From positions 1 to 64,000 of the forward strand of contig CAJXSK010000004.1 of NCBI GenBank assembly GCA_913061075.1: a DNA stretch of 64,000 nucleotides, in the 5' to 3' direction. The DNA comes from an uncultured Piscirickettsiaceae bacterium (GTDB lineage: Bacteria > Pseudomonadota > Gammaproteobacteria > Methylococcales > Cycloclasticaceae). The position numbers and the translations under genes were made by a program. Of the stretch, positions 17,120 to 25,041 are shown piece by piece (within the stretch, counting starts at the first letter, position 1; each line of letters opens with the position of its first letter). The notes under the pieces were generated by a model. The model made no database searches. It was not told the DNA's origin and was given only the letters and a program-made list of their open reading frames with translations.

Positions 17120-19255
17120 CTACGATATTCGTTCCCAAATGCTTAGCTGACTAAAGCTGTGTTGGAATTTACGGCTGGTGTCACGAATCACAAACGGCAC
17201 ATCGGTCGGTTCATTAATAAGTTTGAAGTGTTTGCTTAAGTGTTCTTTAAGGCCATCAAGTGTAGAGAATGGTTCGCCATCTTTACGGATGCCACCAAGC
17301 CAATTTTCTTTTGGTGTGAACTCTTCTAGCCATGTATAAGGTGATGCAATGGCTAATACGCCACCAATGTTGATTCTATGACGAATATCGTCTAGAAAAA
17401 CGGCAGGGGTGCGTAACCGGTCAATTAGGTTGATGGCGAGGACTAAATCGTAGTCGGTAAACTGCGGCTTTAGGTTGGTAGCATCACCTTGGAAAAACTC
17501 GATGTTTTCTTTGTTTTTTTCTAAGCCTAACGATTCTAGTTGTTGTTCGTGATACGAGACAATCTCACCTTCTTCAACCAATTCGTAATGGATGTTTCCC
17601 TTTTGTTGCATTTGGTGAGCAATACGAATAAACCGCGCAGAAAAATCAATCCCCGTTACGTGATCAAAGTGTTGTGCCAATTCAAATGATGCGCGACCAA
17701 CGGCGCAACCTAAATCAAATGCTCGGGTTGTAGGTTTATTTTGTAAGGCTTCCATACACAGGCGTGCGCAATGGGCGGATAAATCTTCTACATCAAAATA
17801 GCTTGGGCCATAATGAAAGTGGCAATATTGTGAGACGGCGGTGTCAGTTTCGTACATAGCAGTTGGTTTTTCCATAGGTTGATCGGATTCAACATAGCGG
17901 AAGCCCGCGTGTTGATAAAAGTGGCGCCTAAAGGCATAGCGTGCGTGTTTAGTGGCTTCATTACCGGTGGAGATCCAGCAGCCACCTTTGATAAGGTTGT
18001 GTCGCGTATCAAATGTAGGTGTTGAAAAATCGTCGTATAACGGGTGAACTTCAAAGCCATCAAACCCACTGATGGGTGTTTCCGTCCATTGCCACGCGTT
18101 GCCGATTAAGTCGTGAAATTCACCAAATGCAAAATGATCGACAGGGCAAGCGGAGGCCCAGTGCTCAAGATTGATATTGCCTGGTGCTTGTTCCCATTCG
18201 GGCTGGTCGGGAATGTCATGCAATTGGTGAAGGTGGTGCCACTGTTCTTCGGTCGGCAAACGAATCGATTTGCCCGTTTTATCGCTTAACCAGTTGCAAA
18301 AAGCCTTAGCTTCAAGGTAATTAACCTCGGCCGGCCAATTCCATGGCATCGCCTGTTCTTCCAATAAGGTACGTAGTACGTAATGATCTTCTTTTTTAAC
18401 CCAAAACAGAGGATGTTCAGGTTTTTTGTATTGAACCCATTTCCAACCTTCATCAGTCCAATATTTTTTTTGATGATAGCCATTATCTTTAATAAAGCTT
18501 AGAAATTCGCCATTTGAGACCAAGTATTTACTGGCAGAAAAAGGCTCAACTTCTGCGGATCTTTCGCCGTATTCATTATCCCAACCATAGGTGGCGTGGT
18601 TTTTGTTTTTCCCCAACGTAACCAACCCTTTTTCAACGGTTAACAGTTGATTATTTGGTGCGTCGCCTACATGAGGGCACACGTTCCAAGTAGTGTGTGG
18701 TTGTAGGTGCTCAAGTGGCATTTGGCGAATAATGGCCGATGACGTTTCAATGTGGATACGTTGGTGTTCAATGCCCATTAGAATAGGCCAAAAAGGGCTT
18801 TCCCAAGTAATGGGTAATTCTAAAGGTGTAGAGCTTATCAGTGAATCTATGAGTTCGAGGACGGTTTTTCTATAGACGCGTACTTCGTGAATGCTGGGCC
18901 AGTCATAGTTAGATTCATTTAAGTCATCCCAAGACATTTCATCAACGCCCACAGCAAAAATAGATTCAAAACGGGGATTAACGCGTTGTTTGATTAATGA
19001 GGCCAGCGTCAGTTTATTAATAAAAAACGTTGATGTATGGCCAAAATAAAAAACCAATGGGTGTCGTAAACTTTCGGGTCTTAAATAAAAAGCATCGTCG
19101 CTTTTAAAAACATCATAGAGCTGCTCTTCTAGCTCAAATGTTTGGTGAAGGTAGGTGCGAATCTCCTCACGTTTTAATTCTGCAGTACCCGTATTTAATA
19201 AGACAGTACGCGTATTTTTAGGGCTATTTACATTTTCGCTTATAACGGAAGACAT
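17120..19255 (-). CDS. ovoA: Ovothiol synthase OvoA (5-histidylcysteine sulfoxide synthase with methyltransferase domain)
   Basis: Bifunctional enzyme of 711 residues making the antioxidant ovothiol A. Residues 30-180 form the DinB-like iron site, with the expected His ligands His73 (FGHTS) and the HxxxH pair His164/His168 (IEHQRIH). The central formylglycine-enzyme-like domain (about 215-455) couples cysteine to the histidine ring with O2. The C-terminal domain (from about 500, DLGCAVGRASFELA) is a SAM methyltransferase for pi-N methylation. Length and domain order fit OvoA rather than ergothioneine EgtB/EgtD. The sulfoxide lyase (OvoB) is not nearby. It heads a four-gene minus-strand cassette. 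Confidence 0.93.
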   Translation of the reverse strand: MSSVISENVNSPKNTRTVLLNTGTAELKREEIRTYLHQTFELEEQLYDVFKSDDAFYLRPESLRHPLVFYFGHTSTFFINKLTLASLIKQRVNPRFESIFAVGVDEMSWDDLNESNYDWPSIHEVRVYRKTVLELIDSLISSTPLELPITWESPFWPILMGIEHQRIHIETSSAIIRQMPLEHLQPHTTWNVCPHVGDAPNNQLLTVEKGLVTLGKNKNHATYGWDNEYGERSAEVEPFSASKYLVSNGEFLSFIKDNGYHQKKYWTDEGWKWVQYKKPEHPLFWVKKEDHYVLRTLLEEQAMPWNWPAEVNYLEAKAFCNWLSDKTGKSIRLPTEEQWHHLHQLHDIPDQPEWEQAPGNINLEHWASACPVDHFAFGEFHDLIGNAWQWTETPISGFDGFEVHPLYDDFSTPTFDTRHNLIKGGCWISTGNEATKHARYAFRRHFYQHAGFRYVESDQPMEKPTAMYETDTAVSQYCHFHYGPSYFDVEDLSAHCARLCMEALQNKPTTRAFDLGCAVGRASFELAQHFDHVTGIDFSARFIRIAHQMQQKGNIHYELVEEGEIVSYHEQQLESLGLEKNKENIEFFQGDATNLKPQFTDYDLVLAINLIDRLRTPAVFLDDIRHRINIGGVLAIASPYTWLEEFTPKENWLGGIRKDGEPFSTLDGLKEHLSKHFKLINEPTDVPFVIRDTSRKFQHSFSQLSIWERIS

Positions 19256-19346
19256 CGTATTTTTATATTTTTATATTGTTATTTTGGTTAGTCTACTAAC
19301 GGACCCTAATAAAAACAAAGTTATTGCATAATTAAATTGACTTTTA

Positions 19347-20720
19347 TCACCCATAAATAACAGAAGGTAGCCAAGTGGCTAAATTAGGCCAAGCAGCTAA
19401 TACGCCTAACAGTAACAGCTGAATCAGAATAAAAGGAATAACGCCCCGGTAAATTTGACTGGTTTTAATTGAGGCGGGTGCAACACCACGTAAATAAAAT
19501 AAGGCGAACCCAAACGGTGGTGTTAGGAATGATGTTTGTAAGTTCAAGGCAATCATAATACCGAGCCAAACGGGGTCAATGCCCATGGCTAATAATATGG
19601 GGGCCACTATTGGTACAACAACGAATGTTATTTCTATAAAATCAAGCACGAACCCCAGCAAAAACATCACAAGCATAACCACGAGCATAGCGCCAAATAC
19701 ACCACCGGGGAGGTCGGATAGCAATTCTTCTATTAGTTCGTCACCGCCGAAGCCTCTGAAAACAAGTGAAAAAAGTGAAGCCCCAATCAGGATAAAGAAC
19801 ACCATGCTGGTCACTTGAGTTGTGCTTTGGCAAACGTTTTTTAGTTGCGTTACATTTAGCCGCTTTTTAACAAGCGCAAGTAATGTTGCGCCAACAGCCC
19901 CAACGGATGCTGCTTCGGTTGGTGTTGCAACGCCACCGATGATGGAACCGAGTACGGCCATGATTAAAAGTAGTGGCGGGAACAGACCTTTTAATAAATC
20001 TAATAATAATGATTGATCGTTAGATTGTTTAGGCCGAGGAGGGCATGCAGCTGGTTTAAAAAAAGCAATACCAGCAAGGTATAGCATATAAAGCGTGACC
20101 AAGATTAACCCGGGGATTAACGCGCCAGCAAATAGGTCGCCAACGGATACTGTTTCGGGTGAAAAAATACCCATATCAAGTTGCGCTTGTTGGTAAGCGG
20201 ATGAAATAACATCACCCAATAGAACGAGCACAATTGATGGCGGGATAATTTGGCCTAATGTTCCAGAGGCACAAATAGTGCCGCAAGCCAGTGCAGGGTC
20301 ATAATTTCGTTTTAGCATAGTGGGTAACGATAAAAGGCCCATTGTGACAACAGTTGCGCCCACAATGCCGGTACTTGCGGCCATTAACATACCGACCAAT
20401 ATTACCGAAAAACCAAGCCCTCCAGGTAAGCTCCCAAACAGTTTGGACATGTTTTCTAGCAAGTCTTCGGCGACATTGGATTTTTCCAGCATAACGCCCA
20501 TAAACACAAATAAAGGCACAGCGATTAAGGTGTCATTTTCTATAATGCCGAATAAGCGGTTAGGCAGCGCTTCTAAAAAAGACTCGTCAAATGTGCCGAT
20601 ATATTGCCCCGCAAAAGCGAACGCAAGTGCAGTGCCCGCTAGGCTGATGGCGACAGGGTAACCCATTAATAGAACGATGAAAACGGCACCGAACATCCAT
20701 AAAGCAATACTACTTTCCAT
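19347..20720 (-). CDS. TRAP transporter large permease (DctM family)
   Basis: The 457-residue large membrane subunit of a tripartite ATP-independent periplasmic transporter, with about twelve helices. The family segments VPLFVFMGVMLEKS, the family motif IIPPSIVLVLLG and GGVATPTEAASVGA are present. It couples sodium entry to uptake of a substrate delivered by a binding protein, and substrates in this family include organic acids and aromatic carboxylates. It overlaps the small-subunit gene by 11 bases. No binding protein (DctP) gene is adjacent, so the substrate cannot be inferred. Confidence 0.92.
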   Translation of the reverse strand: MESSIALWMFGAVFIVLLMGYPVAISLAGTALAFAFAGQYIGTFDESFLEALPNRLFGIIENDTLIAVPLFVFMGVMLEKSNVAEDLLENMSKLFGSLPGGLGFSVILVGMLMAASTGIVGATVVTMGLLSLPTMLKRNYDPALACGTICASGTLGQIIPPSIVLVLLGDVISSAYQQAQLDMGIFSPETVSVGDLFAGALIPGLILVTLYMLYLAGIAFFKPAACPPRPKQSNDQSLLLDLLKGLFPPLLLIMAVLGSIIGGVATPTEAASVGAVGATLLALVKKRLNVTQLKNVCQSTTQVTSMVFFILIGASLFSLVFRGFGGDELIEELLSDLPGGVFGAMLVVMLVMFLLGFVLDFIEITFVVVPIVAPILLAMGIDPVWLGIMIALNLQTSFLTPPFGFALFYLRGVAPASIKTSQIYRGVIPFILIQLLLLGVLAAWPNLATWLPSVIYG

Positions 20721-21222
20721 GGGGTTTATCCAAAAGCTTGTCGATTGATTTTAGCGCTTCAGAGAGCCCTTGTAGTAGCAACAAAAAGGCCATGCCGGGA
20801 ATGAGCGACTTCAGTAAAAACACCCCGTCAAGCCCGCCCGCTTCTCTTGAACCTTCGTAATAAGACCAAGAGCTGGACACGTAATCCCTGCTAATATAAA
20901 TGATAAAAATGCAGACAGGTAACAGTAAGAAAACTGAGCCTAGTATGCTAACAATCGCTTGGCCCTTTTCGCTTAGACGTTGGTAAACGATATCGACACG
21001 CACATGACCGTTGATTTTAAGGGTATGGGCAATGGCCAACATAAACACAAAGGCGTGCATGTAAGTAATGGATTCTTGGATGGCAATTGAGCCTATATTA
21101 AAAGCGTAGCGACAGACCACGATGCCAAACATGGTAACGACCATTAAAGCCGTTAACCAAGAAACAGCCGATGAAATGGCGTGATTGGTCCGGTCGATGA
21201 AGTGGATGATGCGCTTTAGCAT
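20710..21222 (-). CDS. TRAP transporter small permease (DctQ family)
   Basis: The 170-residue small membrane subunit with four predicted helices, partner of the DctM protein encoded just downstream with overlapping ends. The ATG at 21222 has no recognisable Shine-Dalgarno sequence upstream, so the exact start is less certain. A DctP gene would be expected next to it, but the neighbour is a divergent sigma factor. Confidence 0.87.
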   Translation of the reverse strand: MLKRIIHFIDRTNHAISSAVSWLTALMVVTMFGIVVCRYAFNIGSIAIQESITYMHAFVFMLAIAHTLKINGHVRVDIVYQRLSEKGQAIVSILGSVFLLLPVCIFIIYISRDYVSSSWSYYEGSREAGGLDGVFLLKSLIPGMAFLLLLQGLSEALKSIDKLLDKPHGK

Positions 21223-21329
21223 TGAAGGTAGGTGTTACGTAAATAAGATATATTACAGCGTGTTGTCAACCGAATACAGACCTATGCGTTAGTATGGTTA
21301 TAAAGTTAGGAAATGGTTAGAAGAAATGG

Positions 21330-21875
21330 GTGACTGGGGGGCTTTTGGACACATCACGTGAGTTGGATATCTTTCTAGCGAGTGTTGAAAAAAAGGCGTA
21401 CTGTCATGCAGAGTTTGCAACAAAACAGCCTGAAGAGGCATTGGATATTGTCCAAGAAACGATGTTGGCCTTCGCTAGTCGTTATGCCGATAAGCCCAAA
21501 GGTGACTGGCCTGCGTTATTTCATCGAATTTTACAGAATCAGATTCGTGATTGGTATCGGCGATCAACGGTTCGATCAAAATGGCGTAGTTGGTTCGGTG
21601 GGGATGCAGACGAGCATCAACATCAACTACAAAACCAGCCCGCAAAAGCGAGTGTAGAGCCCCTTAAGCAATTGTCCGCTTCAGACATTGGAGAGGGTTT
21701 AGTGAATGCGTTAAAGCAACTGCCAGATAGGCAGCAACAAGCTTTTTTATTACGCGTTTGGGAAGGATTTTCGGTAAAGGAAACAGCAGAAGCAATGAGT
21801 TGTTCAGATGGCAGTGTAAAGACGCATTTAAGTAGAGCAAATGCACGTATGAAAGAGTTGTTGGAGGATTATTAG
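21330..21875 (+). CDS. ECF-type RNA polymerase sigma factor
   Basis: Sigma-70 family protein of 181 residues with region 2 (about 20-85, DIVQETMLAFASRY and LQNQIRDWYRRS) and region 4 (about 125-178, ALKQLPDRQQQAFLLRVWEGFSVKETAEAM). Region 3 is absent, as in ECF factors. The start is GTG 21330 or possibly TTG 21345, and neither has an ideal ribosome site. The following gene is a single-helix membrane protein starting directly after the stop, a typical sigma/anti-sigma arrangement. It is not the RpoE/AlgU type, because no RseA/MucA-like partner follows. Confidence 0.88.
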   Translation: MTGGLLDTSRELDIFLASVEKKAYCHAEFATKQPEEALDIVQETMLAFASRYADKPKGDWPALFHRILQNQIRDWYRRSTVRSKWRSWFGGDADEHQHQLQNQPAKASVEPLKQLSASDIGEGLVNALKQLPDRQQQAFLLRVWEGFSVKETAEAMSCSDGSVKTHLSRANARMKELLEDY

Positions 21876-22217
21876 ATGAATTCAGACGAAATGAATGAAA
21901 CGATTAAAAAAACGTTAGTTGAACGCGAAAATAATGTGCCGGCACTTATTCAAAGTGTTTTAACACAGGCTCGCTATTCTGCTGTTAATGCAGCAAAGCC
22001 AGTTCGCAAATCATATTCATCTTGGCTATGGAGTGGAGCGGCATCACTAGCATCAATAACGTTAGTGGTTGTGTTGTGGCAGCCTATGTTGATTGGTTCA
22101 GGCACAGAAAATGCGTTATTCGACGATATTGATTTATTAGCAGCTGAGGAAGAGCTGGGCTTTTATGAGGACCTTGAGTTTATCGCTTGGGTTGATGAGA
22201 TGGAACAGTCAGGATGA
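21876..22217 (+). CDS. Putative anti-sigma factor (DUF3619-like), single-pass membrane protein
   Basis: A 113-residue protein with a soluble N-terminus of about 50 residues, one transmembrane helix (about 52-72, ASLASITLVVVLW) and an acidic C-terminus rich in Asp and Glu. The topology and position directly after the sigma gene, with ATG following the TAG without a gap, suggest it binds the sigma factor. The DUF3619 resemblance is weak, and no zinc motif is visible. Confidence 0.65.
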   Translation: MNSDEMNETIKKTLVERENNVPALIQSVLTQARYSAVNAAKPVRKSYSSWLWSGAASLASITLVVVLWQPMLIGSGTENALFDDIDLLAAEEELGFYEDLEFIAWVDEMEQSG

Positions 22218-22441
22218 AAAGCAGTCACGCTAGGGTCATTATTTTAATGGGAATATTTTTATTGCCATTCAGCGGCTTGGCTGAAGACATGCCTAGCATG
22301 GCGTTGCTAGAGTTTCTTGCTGAAGATGATGTGGATGAATCATTACTTGACCGTTCGGAAGCAATGCAACTTGAGGTTAATGATAAGAATTTAATGGATG
22401 CTGATGAAACTATAGCAGCAGATTTTGGAGAAGAAAGATGA
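22214..22441 (+). CDS. Small exported acidic protein, function unknown
   Basis: A 75-residue protein with a signal peptide (about 1-23, ending GLA) and a short acidic mature region of about 52 residues with many Asp and Glu and no Cys. I do not recognise a family. Its ATG overlaps the upstream stop (ATGA), and its own stop overlaps the next start in the same way, so it is translated within the sigma-factor operon. Confidence 0.7.
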   Translation: MKSSHARVIILMGIFLLPFSGLAEDMPSMALLEFLAEDDVDESLLDRSEAMQLEVNDKNLMDADETIAADFGEER

Positions 22442-22860
22442 GGTTTAATTTAACGGTATTACTATTGTTTAGTTTCATGTTTTGTATGGCAAACGCCTTT
22501 GCGGCTAAATCGGTTAATTGGGAAAGGTTGTCTGCTGAGACGCAAGATATTCTCAAGCCTTATGAGAATAAATGGGATACGTTGACTGAGCAAAAACAAA
22601 AACGCTTAATTAAAGGGGCTGAGCGTTGGGTCGGCATGTCGCCTGAGCAAAAGTCTCGAGCAAAAAAACGCTTTGATAAATGGAAGGCACTGACGCCCGA
22701 TAAAAAAGCCAAATTGCGTCAAAAGTTCAAAAAATATCAATCGTTGCCAGCTGGGAAAAAAAAGGCGTTCCGACAACGCGCAAAGTGGTTTAAAAACTTA
22801 CCACCGGAAAAGCGCCAAACATTAAGAAAAAAATGGAAAAGCCGTCAGGCTAGACAATAG
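22438..22860 (+). CDS. DUF3106 domain exported basic protein
   Basis: A 140-residue protein with a signal peptide (about 1-22) and a mature part made of repeated helical units built around segments such as LSPEQK and RFDKWKAL, ending in a strongly Lys/Arg-rich tail. This is the DUF3106 pattern, seen beside ECF sigma factors in proteobacteria. A periplasmic role, perhaps in metal or envelope stress like ZraP/CpxP, is only an analogy. It ends the four-gene operon and overlaps the convergent thrB by 16 bases. Confidence 0.75.
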   Translation: MRFNLTVLLLFSFMFCMANAFAAKSVNWERLSAETQDILKPYENKWDTLTEQKQKRLIKGAERWVGMSPEQKSRAKKRFDKWKALTPDKKAKLRQKFKKYQSLPAGKKKAFRQRAKWFKNLPPEKRQTLRKKWKSRQARQ

Positions 22861-23789
22861 TTTTGAGGTGAGTTGCGTCGTGCTATTAGGACGTTTTTCA
22901 TAGCTTCAGGGTTCTTTAAATGCGTCATTTCGCCTTCTTTAGGAAAATGCACATCTCGTAAGCGAGACAGCCAAAACCTAAAGGCTGCTGCTCTAATGAC
23001 CGCTGGCCAGTATTTAATTTCATTATCTGTGAAGGGGCGAACGGCTTGATACGCAGTAATTAAGGCATCAAACTTATTGGTATCTAATAAGCTGTTTTCT
23101 CCTATGCACCAGTCATTGGCTGCAACAGCAATGTCATACATTAAGTAATCGTTGCAGGCGTAATAAAAATCGATAATACCAGACAGTTTATCGCCAGAAA
23201 AAAGTGCATTATCTCTGAATAAATCTGCGTGGATAATGCCTGTTGGTATGGGCAGACTGTTGTAATCTAACTGTGCATTAAGTTCATCTTTTATGAGTGC
23301 TGATGATTCATCATCAACCAGGGGCATCAGCAGTTCAGCTGCTTGTTGTCGCCAGACATGGCCTCGGCTATTTTCCCTATGTAAGCTAAGTTCTTGTACG
23401 GCTAAGTGAAGTTTGGCTAATGCATCGCCGAGCGTGGCGCATTGGTTGTCATTTGGGTGCTCGATATCACCCCCTGCTAGTTTTTCGACGATGGCAGCAG
23501 GCTTGCCATTTAATGTATTTAAAAAATTGTTGCTTTGGTCTGAAACAGGGCGAGCACTTGGAACGCCGCTAGTTGAAACGCAGTTCATAATTTTTAGGAA
23601 GTAGGGAAGTTCTTCCGCTTTAAGTTCTTCAAATAAGGTTAAAACGTATTCGCCCTGTGTTGTGGTGACGAAATAATTTGTATTTTCAATGCCGGAGCTA
23701 ATGCCCTGAAAGTCTAATAGCTCACCGATCGAATATTGTTTTAAGTACGTAACAAGTTGGCCGTGTTGAACGGCGGTATAAACAGACAT
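22845..23789 (-). CDS. thrB: Homoserine kinase, APH-type
   Basis: ATP-dependent kinase converting homoserine to O-phosphohomoserine for threonine synthesis. It is the aminoglycoside-phosphotransferase fold version (type II ThrB) used by Pseudomonas and many other proteobacteria, unlike the GHMP enzyme of E. coli. The catalytic loop HADLFRDN and the metal-binding IIDFYYA are present. At 314 residues it is full length. It lies upstream of a 3' overlap with the DUF3106 gene and downstream of the DUF2782 gene, as in related genomes. Confidence 0.94.
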   Translation of the reverse strand: MSVYTAVQHGQLVTYLKQYSIGELLDFQGISSGIENTNYFVTTTQGEYVLTLFEELKAEELPYFLKIMNCVSTSGVPSARPVSDQSNNFLNTLNGKPAAIVEKLAGGDIEHPNDNQCATLGDALAKLHLAVQELSLHRENSRGHVWRQQAAELLMPLVDDESSALIKDELNAQLDYNSLPIPTGIIHADLFRDNALFSGDKLSGIIDFYYACNDYLMYDIAVAANDWCIGENSLLDTNKFDALITAYQAVRPFTDNEIKYWPAVIRAAAFRFWLSRLRDVHFPKEGEMTHLKNPEAMKNVLIARRNSPQNYCLA

Positions 23790-23809
23790 TTAAAATAGAA
23801 CCTTTCGTT

Positions 23810-24151
23810 CTACCAGCTAAATAGCAGCCATTGTGGAATCCTCATGCCTCTTTGAAGATCAGACTGGCGTGTTTCTAAATCGCCGTCACCATCGGTATCA
23901 ATCATGTAGTAGGCAGGTGCGTTTTTTGGTGAAATTTTGACCATGTATACACTGCCATTAACGCTGTATTCGGTAATGGTTTCTTTTTGTTCGCGGGTGA
24001 TCGTAATGTCGGGCGCCATGTCTTCACCGCTAACTATTTGAGACGGTATTTCTGGTGGTTCTGGCACGATGGCTGGTTGAGTCCCATCAGCGTGAGCATT
24101 TGAAAGCAAGCAGCTTGTCAGCATAATGAATAGAGGCAATAATCGGCGCAT
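23810..24151 (-). CDS. DUF2782 family exported protein
   Basis: A 113-residue protein with a signal peptide (about 1-21) and a Pro-rich start to the mature part. The family core follows: TITREQKETITEYSVNGSVY, then the acidic DTDGDGDLETR, then the C-terminal PQWLLFSW. This family is almost always next to polA or thrB in gammaproteobacteria. Its function is unknown. It is 20 bases upstream of thrB on the same strand. Confidence 0.88.
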   Translation of the reverse strand: MRRLLPLFIMLTSCLLSNAHADGTQPAIVPEPPEIPSQIVSGEDMAPDITITREQKETITEYSVNGSVYMVKISPKNAPAYYMIDTDGDGDLETRQSDLQRGMRIPQWLLFSW

Positions 24152-24227
24152 GGTGTTTCCTTTAATAATTAGGCAGGTGGTTTAATTATGACATTAACAT
24201 GAGGTGGTTGTACAACCTCGAGGGGCG

Positions 24228-24905
24228 TTAAAGTTCCAATAAGACCTCTTCCTCTTCCGCAGAAGGTTGGAAGCCACGGTGTTCGTAAAAATCAAAGATA
24301 ACATCTAATACTTCTTCGGGGGTTTCGCAAATCTGCATCAAATCAAGGTCGCTTTCTGCAATAGTACCATTGGTGACCAGCGTGTTTTTAAACCAATCTA
24401 ATAAGCCACTCCAGAATTCTTTATTAACTAGAATAATAGGGATTTTGCGTGATTTACCCGTTTGAACAAGGGTCAGGATTTCGGCTAACTCGTCCAACGT
24501 TCCAAACCCGCCAGGTAATACAACATAAGCAGAGGCGTATTTTACAAACATCACTTTGCGCGCAAAAAAATGTCGAAAGTTTAAACTAATGTCTTGATAG
24601 GGATTGGTGTGTTGTTCATGTGGGAGTTGAATATTTAAACCAATGCTGGATGACGAGCCTTTAAACGCGCCTTTGTTGGCGGCTTCCATAATGCCAGGAC
24701 CACCACCACTAATAACAGAGAAACCGGCGTCCGATAATGCGAGTGAAATGGCTTCAGCACGTTGATAATCTGGGTGGTCTTCTTTTAAGCGCGCAGATCC
24801 GTATACGCTAACGGCAGGGCGGACGTGTGATAGTTGCTCAAATCCTTCAACAAATTCCGCGACTATTTGGAATATCTTCCATGCTTCTCGTCTTTGTTTG
24901 CTCAT
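24228..24905 (-). CDS. LOG family protein (TIGR00730-like)
   Basis: A 225-residue Rossmann-fold protein of the LOG (lysine-decarboxylase-like) family. GGGPGIMEAANKGA and the signature PGGFGTLDE are visible. Characterised members are nucleoside 5'-monophosphate phosphoribohydrolases or nucleotide hydrolases. The specific role here is unknown. I start at ATG 24905, with AGGGG seven bases upstream, rather than the in-frame ATG 27 bases earlier. It diverges from polA. Confidence 0.88.
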   Translation of the reverse strand: MSKQRREAWKIFQIVAEFVEGFEQLSHVRPAVSVYGSARLKEDHPDYQRAEAISLALSDAGFSVISGGGPGIMEAANKGAFKGSSSSIGLNIQLPHEQHTNPYQDISLNFRHFFARKVMFVKYASAYVVLPGGFGTLDELAEILTLVQTGKSRKIPIILVNKEFWSGLLDWFKNTLVTNGTIAESDLDLMQICETPEEVLDVIFDFYEHRGFQPSAEEEEVLLEL

Positions 24906-25041
24906 TTGTTTCCCCTCAACTATGAATATCATGTTCGACTAGATTAACAGTATAAAGCTAAACGGCCGAATTTATATCGTTCGTGTGAAACGTATCCCCC
25001 TTGGGTATAATCCAGACATCATATAAAACCGGTTTTTATCC

